This document shows positions 1-8,196 of a stretch of DNA of 47,857 bases, piece by piece (position 1 is the stretch's first letter; every line of letters starts with the position of its first letter). The DNA is from a virus. The stretch spans positions 1 through 47,857 of the IMG/VR virus record IMGVR_UViG_3300047673_000079; one strand, 5' to 3'. The notes under the pieces are model-generated. The model worked only from the letters and a program-made list of their open reading frames with translations, did no database searches and was not told the DNA's origin. The translations under genes were made by a program, and so were the position numbers.

Positions 1-190
1 CGAGCCAGAACGTGACGACGCCAGAGCTCGTCGACGTCGATTTGCCGGACGGATTCACTGTGATGCCGGCGTCGTCCGTGACGGTGGCGTCGGCGATCGT
101 CTCGCCGCTTGCGAGCCACTGCGACCAGTCCATTTCATACGGAAGAATTGCGGCCGGAGATTTCGGCGGCAACTGCTGAGAAAGACTCAT
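1..190 (-). CDS. Fibre-tail adaptor protein, 5' part only (cut by window start)
   Basis: This is the first part of the 103-residue gene present in full at 47534-47845, interrupted here by the window edge. The ATG is at 190-188. It differs from the full copy by one codon (GAC for GCC, Asp for Ala) because of the T at base 75. On the circle it is the same gene, not a second one. Confidence 0.9.
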   Translation of the reverse strand, partial: MSLSQQLPPKSPAAILPYEMDWSQWLASGETIADATVTDDAGITVNPSGKSTSTSSGVVTFWL

Positions 191-202
191 GTCGCTCCTT
201 AT
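1..202. repeat. Left copy of the 202-bp terminal overlap
   Basis: These bases recur at 47656-47857 with a single difference (T at 75, G at 47730). The window is therefore one circular or terminally redundant unit of 47,655 bp plus a 202-bp overlap. The mismatch changes one codon of the adaptor gene (Asp here, Ala in the right copy). Whether the overlap is an assembly artefact of a circular molecule or real redundancy cannot be decided from one sequence. Confidence 0.95.
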
Positions 203-1662
203 GCTGTAACGCGCCGCGATTCCGCCGGCACGACAAATCTGCGCGGCTCCGCCGACACCGTCACGCGCCGCGGATCGGAGGCGACGACGAGGCGCCGAGA
301 TTCAGCCTCAACACCAAGCGAGCGGCGCTCGGCTGGCACCACAAGGCGCGTCGCGGCGTGCACAACCTCGACGACCATCGACGCGCGGATCGAACCGGTC
401 GCGCCATCGAGCACGCCAGAGATCGTTACCGTCACGTCCGGCGCGTCCTGCACCTGCGCGACGAATGCACCCGACACGCCTGAGAGTTCGCCCGCGAGCG
501 CCGCGGTCAGACGCTCTCCTGCCACGATCGACCCCGACGCCCCATCCAGCACACCCGCGAGCGAGCTCGTCAGCGTCACAGACGCCGAGATCGAGCCGCC
601 GACGCCCGCCAGCACGCCGAAGATCTCTGCGCCTACGCTGTCGATTACGTGCGCCGCGATGCTTCCTGTCACGTCCGCTAGAGCACCCGCCACAGCGCTG
701 TCGAACGACTCGCGCGCCGCAACCGCGCCCGCGACGCCCGCGAGCGCCCCGCTGATTGATGCCGGGACCACCTCGCCGGCCTGAACTGCGCCGCTTACGC
801 CGGACAGCACCCCGTTCAGAGCCGCCGCGACCGTTTCGCTCGCCGAAAATGCACCCGATACGCCGGCCAGCGCGCCCGAGAGCACCCCACCGATCGCCTC
901 GCTCGCTGAGATCGCGCCGCTCACCCCCGCGAGTGTTGCGCTCAGCGACGCGGGCAGCTTCTCGCCTGCAGTGATCGAGCCGGTAACGCCCGAGAGCGGT
1001 CCCGCAATCGAGCTAGAAAGGCTTTCCGATGCCGCGATCGAGCCCGTCACCCCTGCCAGCGTTCCGGAGATCGTCGCACCCGCGGCCGCCCCGAGATACT
1101 TGACCGCGTGAAGCATGACGTTGTACGACGTGCCGACTGTCGTCGTGATCGTCGCTTTAATCGTCAGCGTCTGAGAGGCAGAGTTCGCCGCCCAGGTGAT
1201 CGTCGTGCTGTAGAACTTCTGATTTCCGCTGCCTGTAGTGCCGGGCGATACGGTGTAGGCGGTCGCGCTGCCGTCAGATAACGTCGCGGTAAGCGTGCAT
1301 GCGCTTGAATACGCCGCCCAATAGATCGTCGCCGTTCGACTCGTTGTGTCGGCGGGCAAAGTGAATTGATAGCCCTGCCCTGTCGCGGTCGTGTTGTCGA
1401 CGTAGATGCCGCCCGCGAGCGCTGTCGCTGATGCCGTGGGCGTGCCATCCGTCCACGTCATCTTCGGGCCGTCTGTGTATCCCGTCCAAGTGACGCCAGA
1501 CCCGATCAGCGTCGGAAGCCCGATCGTCGAGCCGCCGCCAGACTTCCGGTTGACGGACGTCGCCGACTGCGGAAACTGAATCCAATCCGTCTGTGCCGGC
1601 GATGAGAGGTTGAAGGTCTCAGTGCCGGCGAGGACGGTATTCGAGCCGGTCAGAGTGCCCAC
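199..1662 (-). CDS. Repeat-built phage structural protein, probable tail fibre or virion adhesin
   Basis: A 487-residue protein. Residues 1-195 are rich in Thr, Ser and Gly and look like a beta-sandwich (possible carbohydrate-binding or jelly-roll fold). Residues 200-432 are about eleven tandem repeats, mostly exactly 21 residues, of the form G-x-L-x-G-V-x-G-[SA]-[IFV]-x-A. Residues 439-487 change to a 9-residue repeat rich in Arg, Val and Glu (RLVVPAERR-like, five copies). The start is GTG, with AAGG a little upstream. It lies between a small structural gene and the fibre-tail adaptor, so a tail-tip or fibre role is likely. No catalytic motif was seen, and the host target is unknown. Confidence 0.8.
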   Translation of the reverse strand: MGTLTGSNTVLAGTETFNLSSPAQTDWIQFPQSATSVNRKSGGGSTIGLPTLIGSGVTWTGYTDGPKMTWTDGTPTASATALAGGIYVDNTTATGQGYQFTLPADTTSRTATIYWAAYSSACTLTATLSDGSATAYTVSPGTTGSGNQKFYSTTITWAANSASQTLTIKATITTTVGTSYNVMLHAVKYLGAAAGATISGTLAGVTGSIAASESLSSSIAGPLSGVTGSITAGEKLPASLSATLAGVSGAISASEAIGGVLSGALAGVSGAFSASETVAAALNGVLSGVSGAVQAGEVVPASISGALAGVAGAVAARESFDSAVAGALADVTGSIAAHVIDSVGAEIFGVLAGVGGSISASVTLTSSLAGVLDGASGSIVAGERLTAALAGELSGVSGAFVAQVQDAPDVTVTISGVLDGATGSIRASMVVEVVHAATRLVVPAERRSLGVEAESRRLVVASDPRRVTVSAEPRRFVVPAESRRVTA

Positions 1663-1671
1663 GATTCGCCC

Positions 1672-2067
1672 TTATGCGTTGCCTTCGGTGAGGGTGCCCG
1701 AGCTCACGGTAACAGTCGCGTTCGCGACGATGCTCGTTGTCGGCATCTGCACAACACCCGTCCCAGCGGCCGTCGTACTCACGTCGAAGTCTGCGACGAA
1801 CGTCCCGCCCGACGTAGTGAGCCGCGCCCATGTCGCCGTGCCGGTTGCCGACGCCGTCGCGTTCGCGATCGCATTGAACGTCAGTACGCCATTCGAAACC
1901 GTGCCGAGGCTCGACGAGCAGGTATGCGCCGAGAGCGCGGTCGTCGCGGGGCCGCCGGTTGCCGGCTGCGTGCCGCTGTAGAGCGTGAGAATTGCGGAAG
2001 CGCCTGCGGCCGTGACGATGGCGGTCGAGCGCGTAGTGCGCAACGTGGAAGCAAGACCGATTTGCAT
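1672..2067 (-). CDS. Small Thr/Ala-rich phage structural protein, unknown function
   Basis: A 131-residue protein, almost wholly small and beta-forming residues (Thr, Ser, Ala, Val) with no charged clusters, as in virion surface or fibre proteins. It is transcribed with the repeat protein 9 bp downstream and follows the endolysin. The name is inferred from composition and neighbours; I cannot assign a family. Confidence 0.7.
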   Translation of the reverse strand: MQIGLASTLRTTRSTAIVTAAGASAILTLYSGTQPATGGPATTALSAHTCSSSLGTVSNGVLTFNAIANATASATGTATWARLTTSGGTFVADFDVSTTAAGTGVVQMPTTSIVANATVTVSSGTLTEGNA

Positions 2068-2082
2068 GAAAGATCCTTTGGC

Positions 2083-2619
2083 TCAGATGCCGAGTGCCTG
2101 TTTCGCGGCGCCGTAAAGCGCGAACCTGTCGGCTGCTCCATTCGTGCCGCCGTTGATGATTTTCGTGATGCGATCGAACTGGCCGAGATCGGCGTATCCG
2201 TTCAGGCCGTGATTGGCCCACCACCAAGCGGCCGAACTCGCGGCCGCACCTGACTGCTCGAGCATTTCCGGATGCGCGATCAGGTCAAGGTCGAGGCCCA
2301 CGCTCGCGAGCTGATAGTTCCGGCGGCCGGTGATTTGGATCAGTCCGCGACCCATGAAGCGCTTGCCGTCGCCGGGCTGGCTGTTTCCGAGATCCGTCCG
2401 ACCTTCGTATCGCACCTGCGCGGGCGTCGGCCCCCAGATCTCGCGCGTGTAGACGAGACGGCCGGATTCATGGCCGATCTGCGCGAGGAAGGCGGCGATG
2501 CGCCGCGACGTGTTGATCGCGAAGCGGTCGCATGCGACCTGCAGATGCGGCAGCCATTGCGCAGCACGAAGCTGCGTCGCGCCAGTGCCGGCGGCGACGA
2601 TCGTCGAGTTCAGTTGCAT
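2083..2619 (-). CDS. Endolysin, glycoside hydrolase family 19 (chitinase-like muramidase)
   Basis: A 178-residue single-domain enzyme expected to cut peptidoglycan glycan strands at the end of infection. The GH19 signatures are clear: the helix with IGHESG carrying the first catalytic Glu (E51), then GDGKRFMGRGLIQITGRRNY around residues 86-105 with the active-site loop, then a Trp-rich segment and the INGG motif near the C-terminus. There is no signal peptide, so it needs a holin to reach the wall. It starts 1 bp after the upstream membrane-protein gene ends, forming a lysis pair. Confidence 0.93.
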   Translation of the reverse strand: MQLNSTIVAAGTGATQLRAAQWLPHLQVACDRFAINTSRRIAAFLAQIGHESGRLVYTREIWGPTPAQVRYEGRTDLGNSQPGDGKRFMGRGLIQITGRRNYQLASVGLDLDLIAHPEMLEQSGAAASSAAWWWANHGLNGYADLGQFDRITKIINGGTNGAADRFALYGAAKQALGI

Positions 2620-2620
2620 G

Positions 2621-2914
2621 TCAATCTCCCGGCCACTTGCCGTGCGCGAGCGCCCAGATGATCCCGCCGACCGTCAGGAACGGCCCGATGTAGATCGCCG
2701 CGCTGCGAAGGAAACGCGCCATGCGCGCGAAGAACGTTGCGCTCTGCCCCGCGCGACTGAAGATGTCCACGAGTGCGCGCGTATTGCTTTCGATCCGAAG
2801 AGATCTTTCGTCGGCCGACTTCGTCAGTGCCGTGTTCTCTTCTATGGATTTGTGGACAGCCTCGAATCGGCGGTCGATCTGCGCTTGGAAGTCCTCGAAT
2901 TGCTGATCGATCAT
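2621..2914 (-). CDS. Coiled-coil protein with one C-terminal membrane segment; holin or lysis-accessory candidate
   Basis: The ATG at 2914 is chosen because GAGGAG lies 9 nt upstream. An open frame extends further up, but it would run through a terminator. The 97-residue product has an acidic heptad-like helix (about residues 1-60, IDQQFEDFQAQIDRRFE) and one hydrophobic segment near the C-terminus (AAIYIGPFLTVGGIIWALA). It lies immediately upstream of the endolysin, the usual place for a holin or spanin-like gene, but the topology is not typical of a known holin class. The gene at 46840-47049 is the competing holin candidate. Confidence 0.7.
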   Translation of the reverse strand: MIDQQFEDFQAQIDRRFEAVHKSIEENTALTKSADERSLRIESNTRALVDIFSRAGQSATFFARMARFLRSAAIYIGPFLTVGGIIWALAHGKWPGD

Positions 2915-2983
2915 CGCGAACCGCTCCTCATTGCTGTGGCGGCGCTCCAGGTGCGCGGGTGGATTCAAGAGTTGGCCCCGTAA

Positions 2984-3007
2984 ATAAAAAGCCGCCCGGA
3001 GGCGGCT
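2984..3007 (-). terminator. Intrinsic terminator (minus strand) upstream of the lysis genes
   Basis: Read on the minus strand it is AGCCGCC-TCCG-GGCGGCT followed by TTTTTATTT: a 7-bp GC stem, 4-nt loop and U-run. It would stop tail-gene transcripts that have read antisense through the acyltransferase gene, unless antitermination is active. A nearly identical hairpin lies at 47482-47507. Confidence 0.8.
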
Positions 3008-3112
3008 GGTGATTAATCGACCGATCGTCCTACTGGGTCGGCAGGGGCCGTCAAAGGCGACCTGCATCTAATGTAAAATTGCGGACCCTTGCTGTTGCAC
3101 CAAGACGAGTTC

Positions 3113-4252
3113 ATGAAAAAACTACCTGTACTGAACGGCCTACGCGGCGTTGCAATCGTCGGCGTGGTTTTCCATCACTCGTTCTATGCCTTCTTCGCGA
3201 ATCCCGCCCTACCATTAACTCCATTGACCGTAGTCGCATCTAGCGGTTGGCTTGGAGTAAATCTCTTTTTCTTTCTTTCAGGCTTCGTCCTCTTTCTCCC
3301 GTACGCAACAGATAAAAGAAAGTTTGACGGACGAGATTCGGTGATCACGTTCTACAAACACAGAGCGATCCGATTACTTCCGCTTTACTACACATCAACC
3401 TTCGTCCTGCTCCTTCTAGCGTCGCCCCACCAGTTGGGCGATATTTCGCTTTACCGTGCCTTTGTGGATTACCTATTCGCGACTTTCGTCTATCGCCGCG
3501 TGACGTTCTTTCCCGCTGAAAATTGGGTTCTATGGTCGCTCGGCGTGGAACTTTGGTTCTCTCTGCTCTTCCCGATAATCGTCATTGCGATTAATCGATA
3601 CGGATGGCGTAAGGTGTTGCCTTTCGTGATCCTGCTGGCGCTGTCGGTTCGCATCGCTGGACACGCCATCGTTCTATCCGATCCGAGGCGCGTGTTGAAT
3701 TACATATCCGACTCAGTTTTCGGACGAGTCGATGAATTCGCGTTCGGCATGCTTGGTGCCCACCTGTTTGCGACACGTCGCATGCTCGCCCGACCGGCGC
3801 TTCAACTCGCAGCAGGATTGTTTCTGATATGCGCGTCAGCCACGCTCTGGACAATGTGGAGTCACGGGTCGTTTGCCCCGCAAACAGCCGCCCTATTTAC
3901 TATTCCGATGGACATCGGATTTCTCGTTGCGACAAACGCGTTGCTCGTTGGGTGCGCGACCGCGTCGCGCGCTTTGTCCGTATGGCCCCTTCAGATGCTT
4001 GGTCTGATGTGCTACAGCCTCTACATTTGGCATGCCCCTCTCATCGCGCATTTCCGAGCATCTGCCTATACGGTCCCAACCTATACTGCGTACCTAGGCG
4101 CGACCGTTCTGATCGCATGGTTGTCATACCGATACATCGAATTCGGCTCTGTCTCTGACTTTCGCAAGCTGCTTCCAACAGGCAGAAGTGAAGCGGCACA
4201 TCGGACGGTCCGTCAGGTGCGAACTCGAAAAGCATCTGAGATGGAGAGATGA
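3113..4252 (+). CDS. Acyltransferase family 3 membrane protein (OafA/YrhL-like O-acetyltransferase)
   Basis: A 379-residue integral membrane protein with about ten hydrophobic segments. The N-terminus has the family signature LNGLRGVAIVGVVFHHS with the catalytic-type His, followed by GVNLFFFLSGFVL and the YKHRAIRLLPLYY loop. Such enzymes move acetyl or other acyl groups onto surface polysaccharide. The start is ATG 3113, with a GACGAG site upstream. It lies alone on the plus strand between minus-strand tail-fibre and lysis genes and has lower GC and different codon use, all signs of a later-acquired cargo gene (moron). The likely role is O-antigen modification of the lysogen that excludes related phages (inference). 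A weak promoter around 3072-3079 (TAAAAT) precedes it. Confidence 0.92.
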   Translation: MKKLPVLNGLRGVAIVGVVFHHSFYAFFANPALPLTPLTVVASSGWLGVNLFFFLSGFVLFLPYATDKRKFDGRDSVITFYKHRAIRLLPLYYTSTFVLLLLASPHQLGDISLYRAFVDYLFATFVYRRVTFFPAENWVLWSLGVELWFSLLFPIIVIAINRYGWRKVLPFVILLALSVRIAGHAIVLSDPRRVLNYISDSVFGRVDEFAFGMLGAHLFATRRMLARPALQLAAGLFLICASATLWTMWSHGSFAPQTAALFTIPMDIGFLVATNALLVGCATASRALSVWPLQMLGLMCYSLYIWHAPLIAHFRASAYTVPTYTAYLGATVLIAWLSYRYIEFGSVSDFRKLLPTGRSEAAHRTVRQVRTRKASEMER

Positions 4253-4272
4253 AATTCCTCTCCATTTCAGGT

Positions 4273-4464
4273 TCAAGCCGTTGGCGAAGGCAAATCTTCA
4301 CTTATCAGCGACGGAAGACTCTCATAGAAAGCCCTCCATCTCGCATCGGATCTTTCTATGGCCCCCATGTTCGGATACTCGGAGGCGTCTTGAGGCGCTC
4401 CGAAATAACCCTTGATGGTGGCTTCTGTGTCATCGGTGAACTGCACGTTAATCGTCTCAGGCAT
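4273..4464 (-). CDS. Small protein downstream of the tail fibre (tail-fibre accessory candidate)
   Basis: A 63-residue acidic protein with a pattern (NVQFTDDTEATIKGYFGAP, then a PNMG turn and SDARWRAFYESLP) that I associate with short genes placed directly after tail fibres in Burkholderia-type phages. It starts 7 bp after the fibre gene ends. A fibre chaperone or small fibre subunit is plausible; nothing in the sequence proves it. Confidence 0.7.
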   Translation of the reverse strand: MPETINVQFTDDTEATIKGYFGAPQDASEYPNMGAIERSDARWRAFYESLPSLISEDLPSPTA

Positions 4465-4471
4465 AGATCCC

Positions 4472-5473
4472 TCAGAATGTGTAGCTGCGCACCGTTGCCG
4501 TGTACGACAGCGTGCCGGCGCTCGTGAATGCAGTCCAATAGATCGTCTGCGGAGTGATCAGCGGCACGTCACCGAAGGGCATGCCAATGCTGGTCGAAAT
4601 CGCGGAGGCGTTCTGAAGCCCCGCAAGATTGGTCGGCTCCCCCGCGAGACCAATATTGTTGGTTGCGCCGGCCGTCGAATTCACCAGAGAAAAACTCCCG
4701 GTGCAATACTTTGCATTCAGCGGAACGGCCGCGGATATGTTCAGCGAAGCATAGGATGCGGAACCTGCAGTCGTGTTGCTACTGAGAATCGTGTTGATGC
4801 GATAGACGCGCCTATCGTATTGGTAACCAGCGCTCAGAAGCGAACTTCCCGTTGGCCACACCGAGACGAGCGCGCTCGCCGTATAGCCGGAAGGCATATT
4901 GCTGCCGCCGTACACGTTCGGCGCAGCCGAACTAGTAGCATTCGTTGCGAGCAGCGCAGCCGTCTGCGTCGTCGGGTTGTAGATCGCATACAGGGCGACG
5001 AATCCATTCGCGGGCGGGCTTCCTGTGTCCATGCCGCCCGCGCCAGTGGTCGAGATATTGACCGTCTTGCTGAAGCTGGCGAGCTTGTAGGTCAGGCCGC
5101 CCAGCGCCGATTCGACGATGATTTCGTCGGCCGTCAGCGTCGCACTGGCCGATGCCGTCGTGATGGTCATTGCGAGGTTGCGAGACGTCCCCACAACGGC
5201 ATTCGACGACGCCTTCACCGCGGCGAGTAGGTTCGTGATCAGCGTTGCCGTCGTGCCGTCGTCGGTCGCATTCTGCCCCGTCTGATTCACGATGAACTGC
5301 GCGAGCACCGCCGACATGATGCTGGACTGCCGCCACGCCTTGTTCAGGGACTTCGAGTCGGCGACGCCGGACTGGAAGCCATTCGTGAGCGCGGACAGCG
5401 CGGCCCACTGCGCCTGCGTGAGTACGTTCGCCGATCCGCCCGTCGCGAACGGAAGAAAATCATTCGTTGCCAT
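4472..5473 (-). CDS. Tail fibre protein
   Basis: A 333-residue protein. The N-terminus (MATNDFLPFATGGSANVLTQAQWAAL, then a Gln/Asn-rich helical stretch to about residue 100) is the common virion-attachment module of phage fibres. The rest is Thr/Ser/Ala-rich beta structure ending in a compact tip (TIYWTAFTSAGTLSYTATVRSYTF). It follows the DUF2612 baseplate protein by 16 bp. It should carry the receptor-binding function, possibly shared with the repeat protein at 199-1662. Confidence 0.85.
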   Translation of the reverse strand: MATNDFLPFATGGSANVLTQAQWAALSALTNGFQSGVADSKSLNKAWRQSSIMSAVLAQFIVNQTGQNATDDGTTATLITNLLAAVKASSNAVVGTSRNLAMTITTASASATLTADEIIVESALGGLTYKLASFSKTVNISTTGAGGMDTGSPPANGFVALYAIYNPTTQTAALLATNATSSAAPNVYGGSNMPSGYTASALVSVWPTGSSLLSAGYQYDRRVYRINTILSSNTTAGSASYASLNISAAVPLNAKYCTGSFSLVNSTAGATNNIGLAGEPTNLAGLQNASAISTSIGMPFGDVPLITPQTIYWTAFTSAGTLSYTATVRSYTF

Positions 5474-5489
5474 TTATGCTCCGTAATGG

Positions 5490-7007
5490 TCAGGCTGCGA
5501 CGCCCCATGCGCCGACGTCGAAACCGGAAATCAAATTGTTCTCGACATCGAATCCGAAGAGCGAACTTCCGGGATTCGATGTCACGTAGTAGCCGTTGAT
5601 GTGGACTGCCTCGGGCTTCAGCGGGATGTATCCGCCGCGCAACAGCGCGAGGAAGATCGCGCTCGGCACGTTTCCGGCGATGCCATATGTGATGGACATG
5701 TCGCCGTTGTCCTGGATGAACACGTAGGTTCCTGCGGGGTAGATCGTCCCGCTGCCGCTCCAAGAAAGGGGGGAACCAGCGAGCGGCGCCACCGTGAGGA
5801 TCACGGACCCAAGTCCGTCGACCGCGTAATCGACGAGAGTCGTGGCTGCAGTCGTCGGGCACGAGATATAGGAAGTCGGCCTCGAGGAAGTTCCAGAGCG
5901 GCGTTCAACCTGGACTGCATCGATGTACAACCCGCTCGCGCCGTCACCCGTGTACGAGCTCGAACCTCCAGATGCCAGAATGCACTGGACCGTAGCGGTT
6001 CCAGCTGCCGTCGCCGTCGCGTTGATCCAGCAGCGAAGCCATCCACCGCCCAGGTCGATGATCCCGTACGAATTCGGCGATCCTCCGACCACGGTAACCG
6101 ACTGCGTAGCGAGGTCGTACAGACATGATGTCGACGTTGTGAATGCACCTGATTGAGCAAATCCGAAGCGGATCTGCGAACGCTCACCTGCATAGAACAG
6201 TGCAGAGGCACAGACGTTATCTCCGGTCGAATAGCTGCTCGCAGCGACCCGGGAGATGTAGTGCGAGGTGCTGGCCGAGGTGTCCTCGACGATCTTGAAC
6301 GCGCTCGTGCCGCGCGGCGTCAGTACCGTTCCGGGCTGCGTCACCGTCGCCCTGGTCATCGGCCAGTTGGACGAGAACACCTCCGACGCGCCAATGCCGT
6401 TGACCCGCGCGTTGGTATAGAGCAACTGGTTGCCTTGCCAGTCTGCGCGGTACACATCGACCGATGAGACTGAAAGAACCTGCTGTCCACCGTATTTAAG
6501 GTGAAATTGCGCGGTCGATCCATCACCTGTTCCAAACGGCTCGCCGTTCGCCGTGATCGACACCGGCCCAGTAACTGCGGCGTTGCCCTTGTTGAAGATG
6601 GTGTTGAGGATCGCCGCCGAGGTGCCGAGCGTCCCGTCCCAACTGTTCGCGCCGATCTTGGCGCGGATCAGGAGCCGATAGGTATCGTCATCGAGCGAGA
6701 CGACTCCAGTTGTAGGATCGAACGGCCCTTGCCACACACCCTGATCGAACCCGAGTCCGACTGTATCGAGCGAGAAATACACACCAGTCAGCGGCGTGTT
6801 TACGTTGCGCGTCACGCCGACCCAGAGTCCGACAGCGTCGAGCTGCACGCCAACCGCTGAATCGAGATCGAACGCTGGAGGAGTCGCCGAGAGCTGATTC
6901 TGGATGTCGACGAACGCCTGCGCGACGCCGCCGACCATCGCCATGAAGTTCGGCTTATCGGCGTGCTCCGATGTGACGAGGCCGGTGTAATCGGTGACGT
7001 CAGTCAT
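5490..7007 (-). CDS. DUF2612-type baseplate protein with a large internal insertion
   Basis: A 505-residue protein. Residues 1-141 match the DUF2612 N-terminal half (YTGLVTSEHADKPNFMAMV, LDAVGLWVGVTRN, YRLLIRAKIGANSWDGT). Residues about 428-505 match its C-terminal half (VFIQDNGDMSITYGIAG, GGYIPLKPEAVHINGYY, LFGFDVEN). About 285 residues lie between, rich in Ser, Thr, Gly and aromatics with several Cys, resembling a carbohydrate-binding beta-sandwich. It starts 1 bp after baseplate J ends and leads into the fibre gene, so it probably joins baseplate to fibre. The extra domain may bind host glycan (inference). Confidence 0.85.
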   Translation of the reverse strand: MTDVTDYTGLVTSEHADKPNFMAMVGGVAQAFVDIQNQLSATPPAFDLDSAVGVQLDAVGLWVGVTRNVNTPLTGVYFSLDTVGLGFDQGVWQGPFDPTTGVVSLDDDTYRLLIRAKIGANSWDGTLGTSAAILNTIFNKGNAAVTGPVSITANGEPFGTGDGSTAQFHLKYGGQQVLSVSSVDVYRADWQGNQLLYTNARVNGIGASEVFSSNWPMTRATVTQPGTVLTPRGTSAFKIVEDTSASTSHYISRVAASSYSTGDNVCASALFYAGERSQIRFGFAQSGAFTTSTSCLYDLATQSVTVVGGSPNSYGIIDLGGGWLRCWINATATAAGTATVQCILASGGSSSYTGDGASGLYIDAVQVERRSGTSSRPTSYISCPTTAATTLVDYAVDGLGSVILTVAPLAGSPLSWSGSGTIYPAGTYVFIQDNGDMSITYGIAGNVPSAIFLALLRGGYIPLKPEAVHINGYYVTSNPGSSLFGFDVENNLISGFDVGAWGVAA

Positions 7008-7008
7008 A

Positions 7009-8196
7009 TCAGGTAACCGTGAGAGTGACGCTTGCCGGCGTGCACGTTGCGGACTGGTTGAAGGCCAGAGGGACGTCAGGAGATCCTGCGCCGCCCGGGC
7101 CTGTGAGGGTCAGAGACGTGATCTTGAACGTGTTGCCACCGCTTACGCCCTTTGCTGCCGCGATGCACGAGTCCCACTCCACCGCACCCGCAGCCCCGCC
7201 ACCGATCGCGACAGAATTCACGTAGTCGGAGATCGCCTGCTGAACGGCTGCGCCGGTGACAGACGAATAGCCGGAGAGGGCTTTCATCGAAACTGCGACC
7301 GCGATCGCCTGCGTCGTCGGCCGAAAGAAGTTGATCGGGTGAGGGATGCCGTAGACGTCCGTTACCGTGACCGTCGTCGTGCCGTACGTTCCGCCACCGG
7401 GCGTCTTCTTCGCTGCAATCGCGTTCGCGATGGCAGTCGAGTCGCCGCCTTCGACCACCAGCGCGATCGTGTGCGGAGGAAGCGTGTTTGCGTCGGTCGA
7501 GTTCGTGTCGTTCTCGTACGCTGCGTAACGCGTGACGCCAGAGACGCCAGCGACGGCGCCTATGATGCCGGCGAGCACGGTCAGCGACGGGATCGCGACG
7601 GACGTCGTTTGACGCTTGCGCAGAGCCGCGTCTGCCTCGACAGGTGCGCCCGGATCAGCAACGCTCGCGGCCGTTGCCGTCTGCCAACCGCGCGTGGGCG
7701 TCGAGATCTGCAGTGCCGTGCCCGAGGCGAGCGTCACGGCGCCGTCCGTTTGGCACGTCGCAGTTGCAACGACAGAGCCGCCCGAAGGGATCAGCACGCT
7801 CGCCGGGAGCGCCCATTGATTAGTGCCGTCCGAGACGATGCCATTCGTGATAGTGGTGCCGGCCTGCCCGACCAGCGTAACATCGACCGTGGATTGCGAC
7901 GACACGTTGCGCGCGATGCCGTTGATCTTGACGACGCTCGACAGGTTCGCGCCCTGCGCAGTGGCGGGCGAATAGGCGTTGTAGCAGGCGACCGCGCCAT
8001 TGTTGCAATCGTTGATCGCAGAGGCGATTGTCGCGATCCACTGGCCGTCCTGGCTGTCGGGCGTCACGACAACGTCCGAACCGTAGATGCTCTGGAACGT
8101 CGCGATCAGACTCTGATAGACGTCATTGAACGAGGGGATGGAAATCCCCGCGCTCGTGATCGTCGGACCGAGCGTTGCGAGAGGGTAAGTCGCCAT
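7009..8196 (-). CDS. Baseplate protein J (wedge component)
   Basis: A 395-residue baseplate J-like protein of contractile tails. Visible landmarks are the N-terminal segment ending DSQDGQWIATIASAINDCNNGAVACYNAYSPATAQGANLSSVVKINGIAR, the central AALRKRQ motif near residue 205 followed by PSLTVLAGIIGAVAGVSGV, and the VVEGGD motif. The order gp25-like, J, DUF2612, fibre is conserved in this tail type. Its start overlaps the stop of the gp25-like gene, so translation is probably coupled. Confidence 0.92.
   Translation of the reverse strand: MATYPLATLGPTITSAGISIPSFNDVYQSLIATFQSIYGSDVVVTPDSQDGQWIATIASAINDCNNGAVACYNAYSPATAQGANLSSVVKINGIARNVSSQSTVDVTLVGQAGTTITNGIVSDGTNQWALPASVLIPSGGSVVATATCQTDGAVTLASGTALQISTPTRGWQTATAASVADPGAPVEADAALRKRQTTSVAIPSLTVLAGIIGAVAGVSGVTRYAAYENDTNSTDANTLPPHTIALVVEGGDSTAIANAIAAKKTPGGGTYGTTTVTVTDVYGIPHPINFFRPTTQAIAVAVSMKALSGYSSVTGAAVQQAISDYVNSVAIGGGAAGAVEWDSCIAAAKGVSGGNTFKITSLTLTGPGGAGSPDVPLAFNQSATCTPASVTLTVT

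Noticed and set aside
3072-3079. Strong promoter for the acyltransferase gene
   Set aside because: A TAAAAT box is present, but no good -35 at proper spacing, so it is mentioned only as weak within the gene entry.
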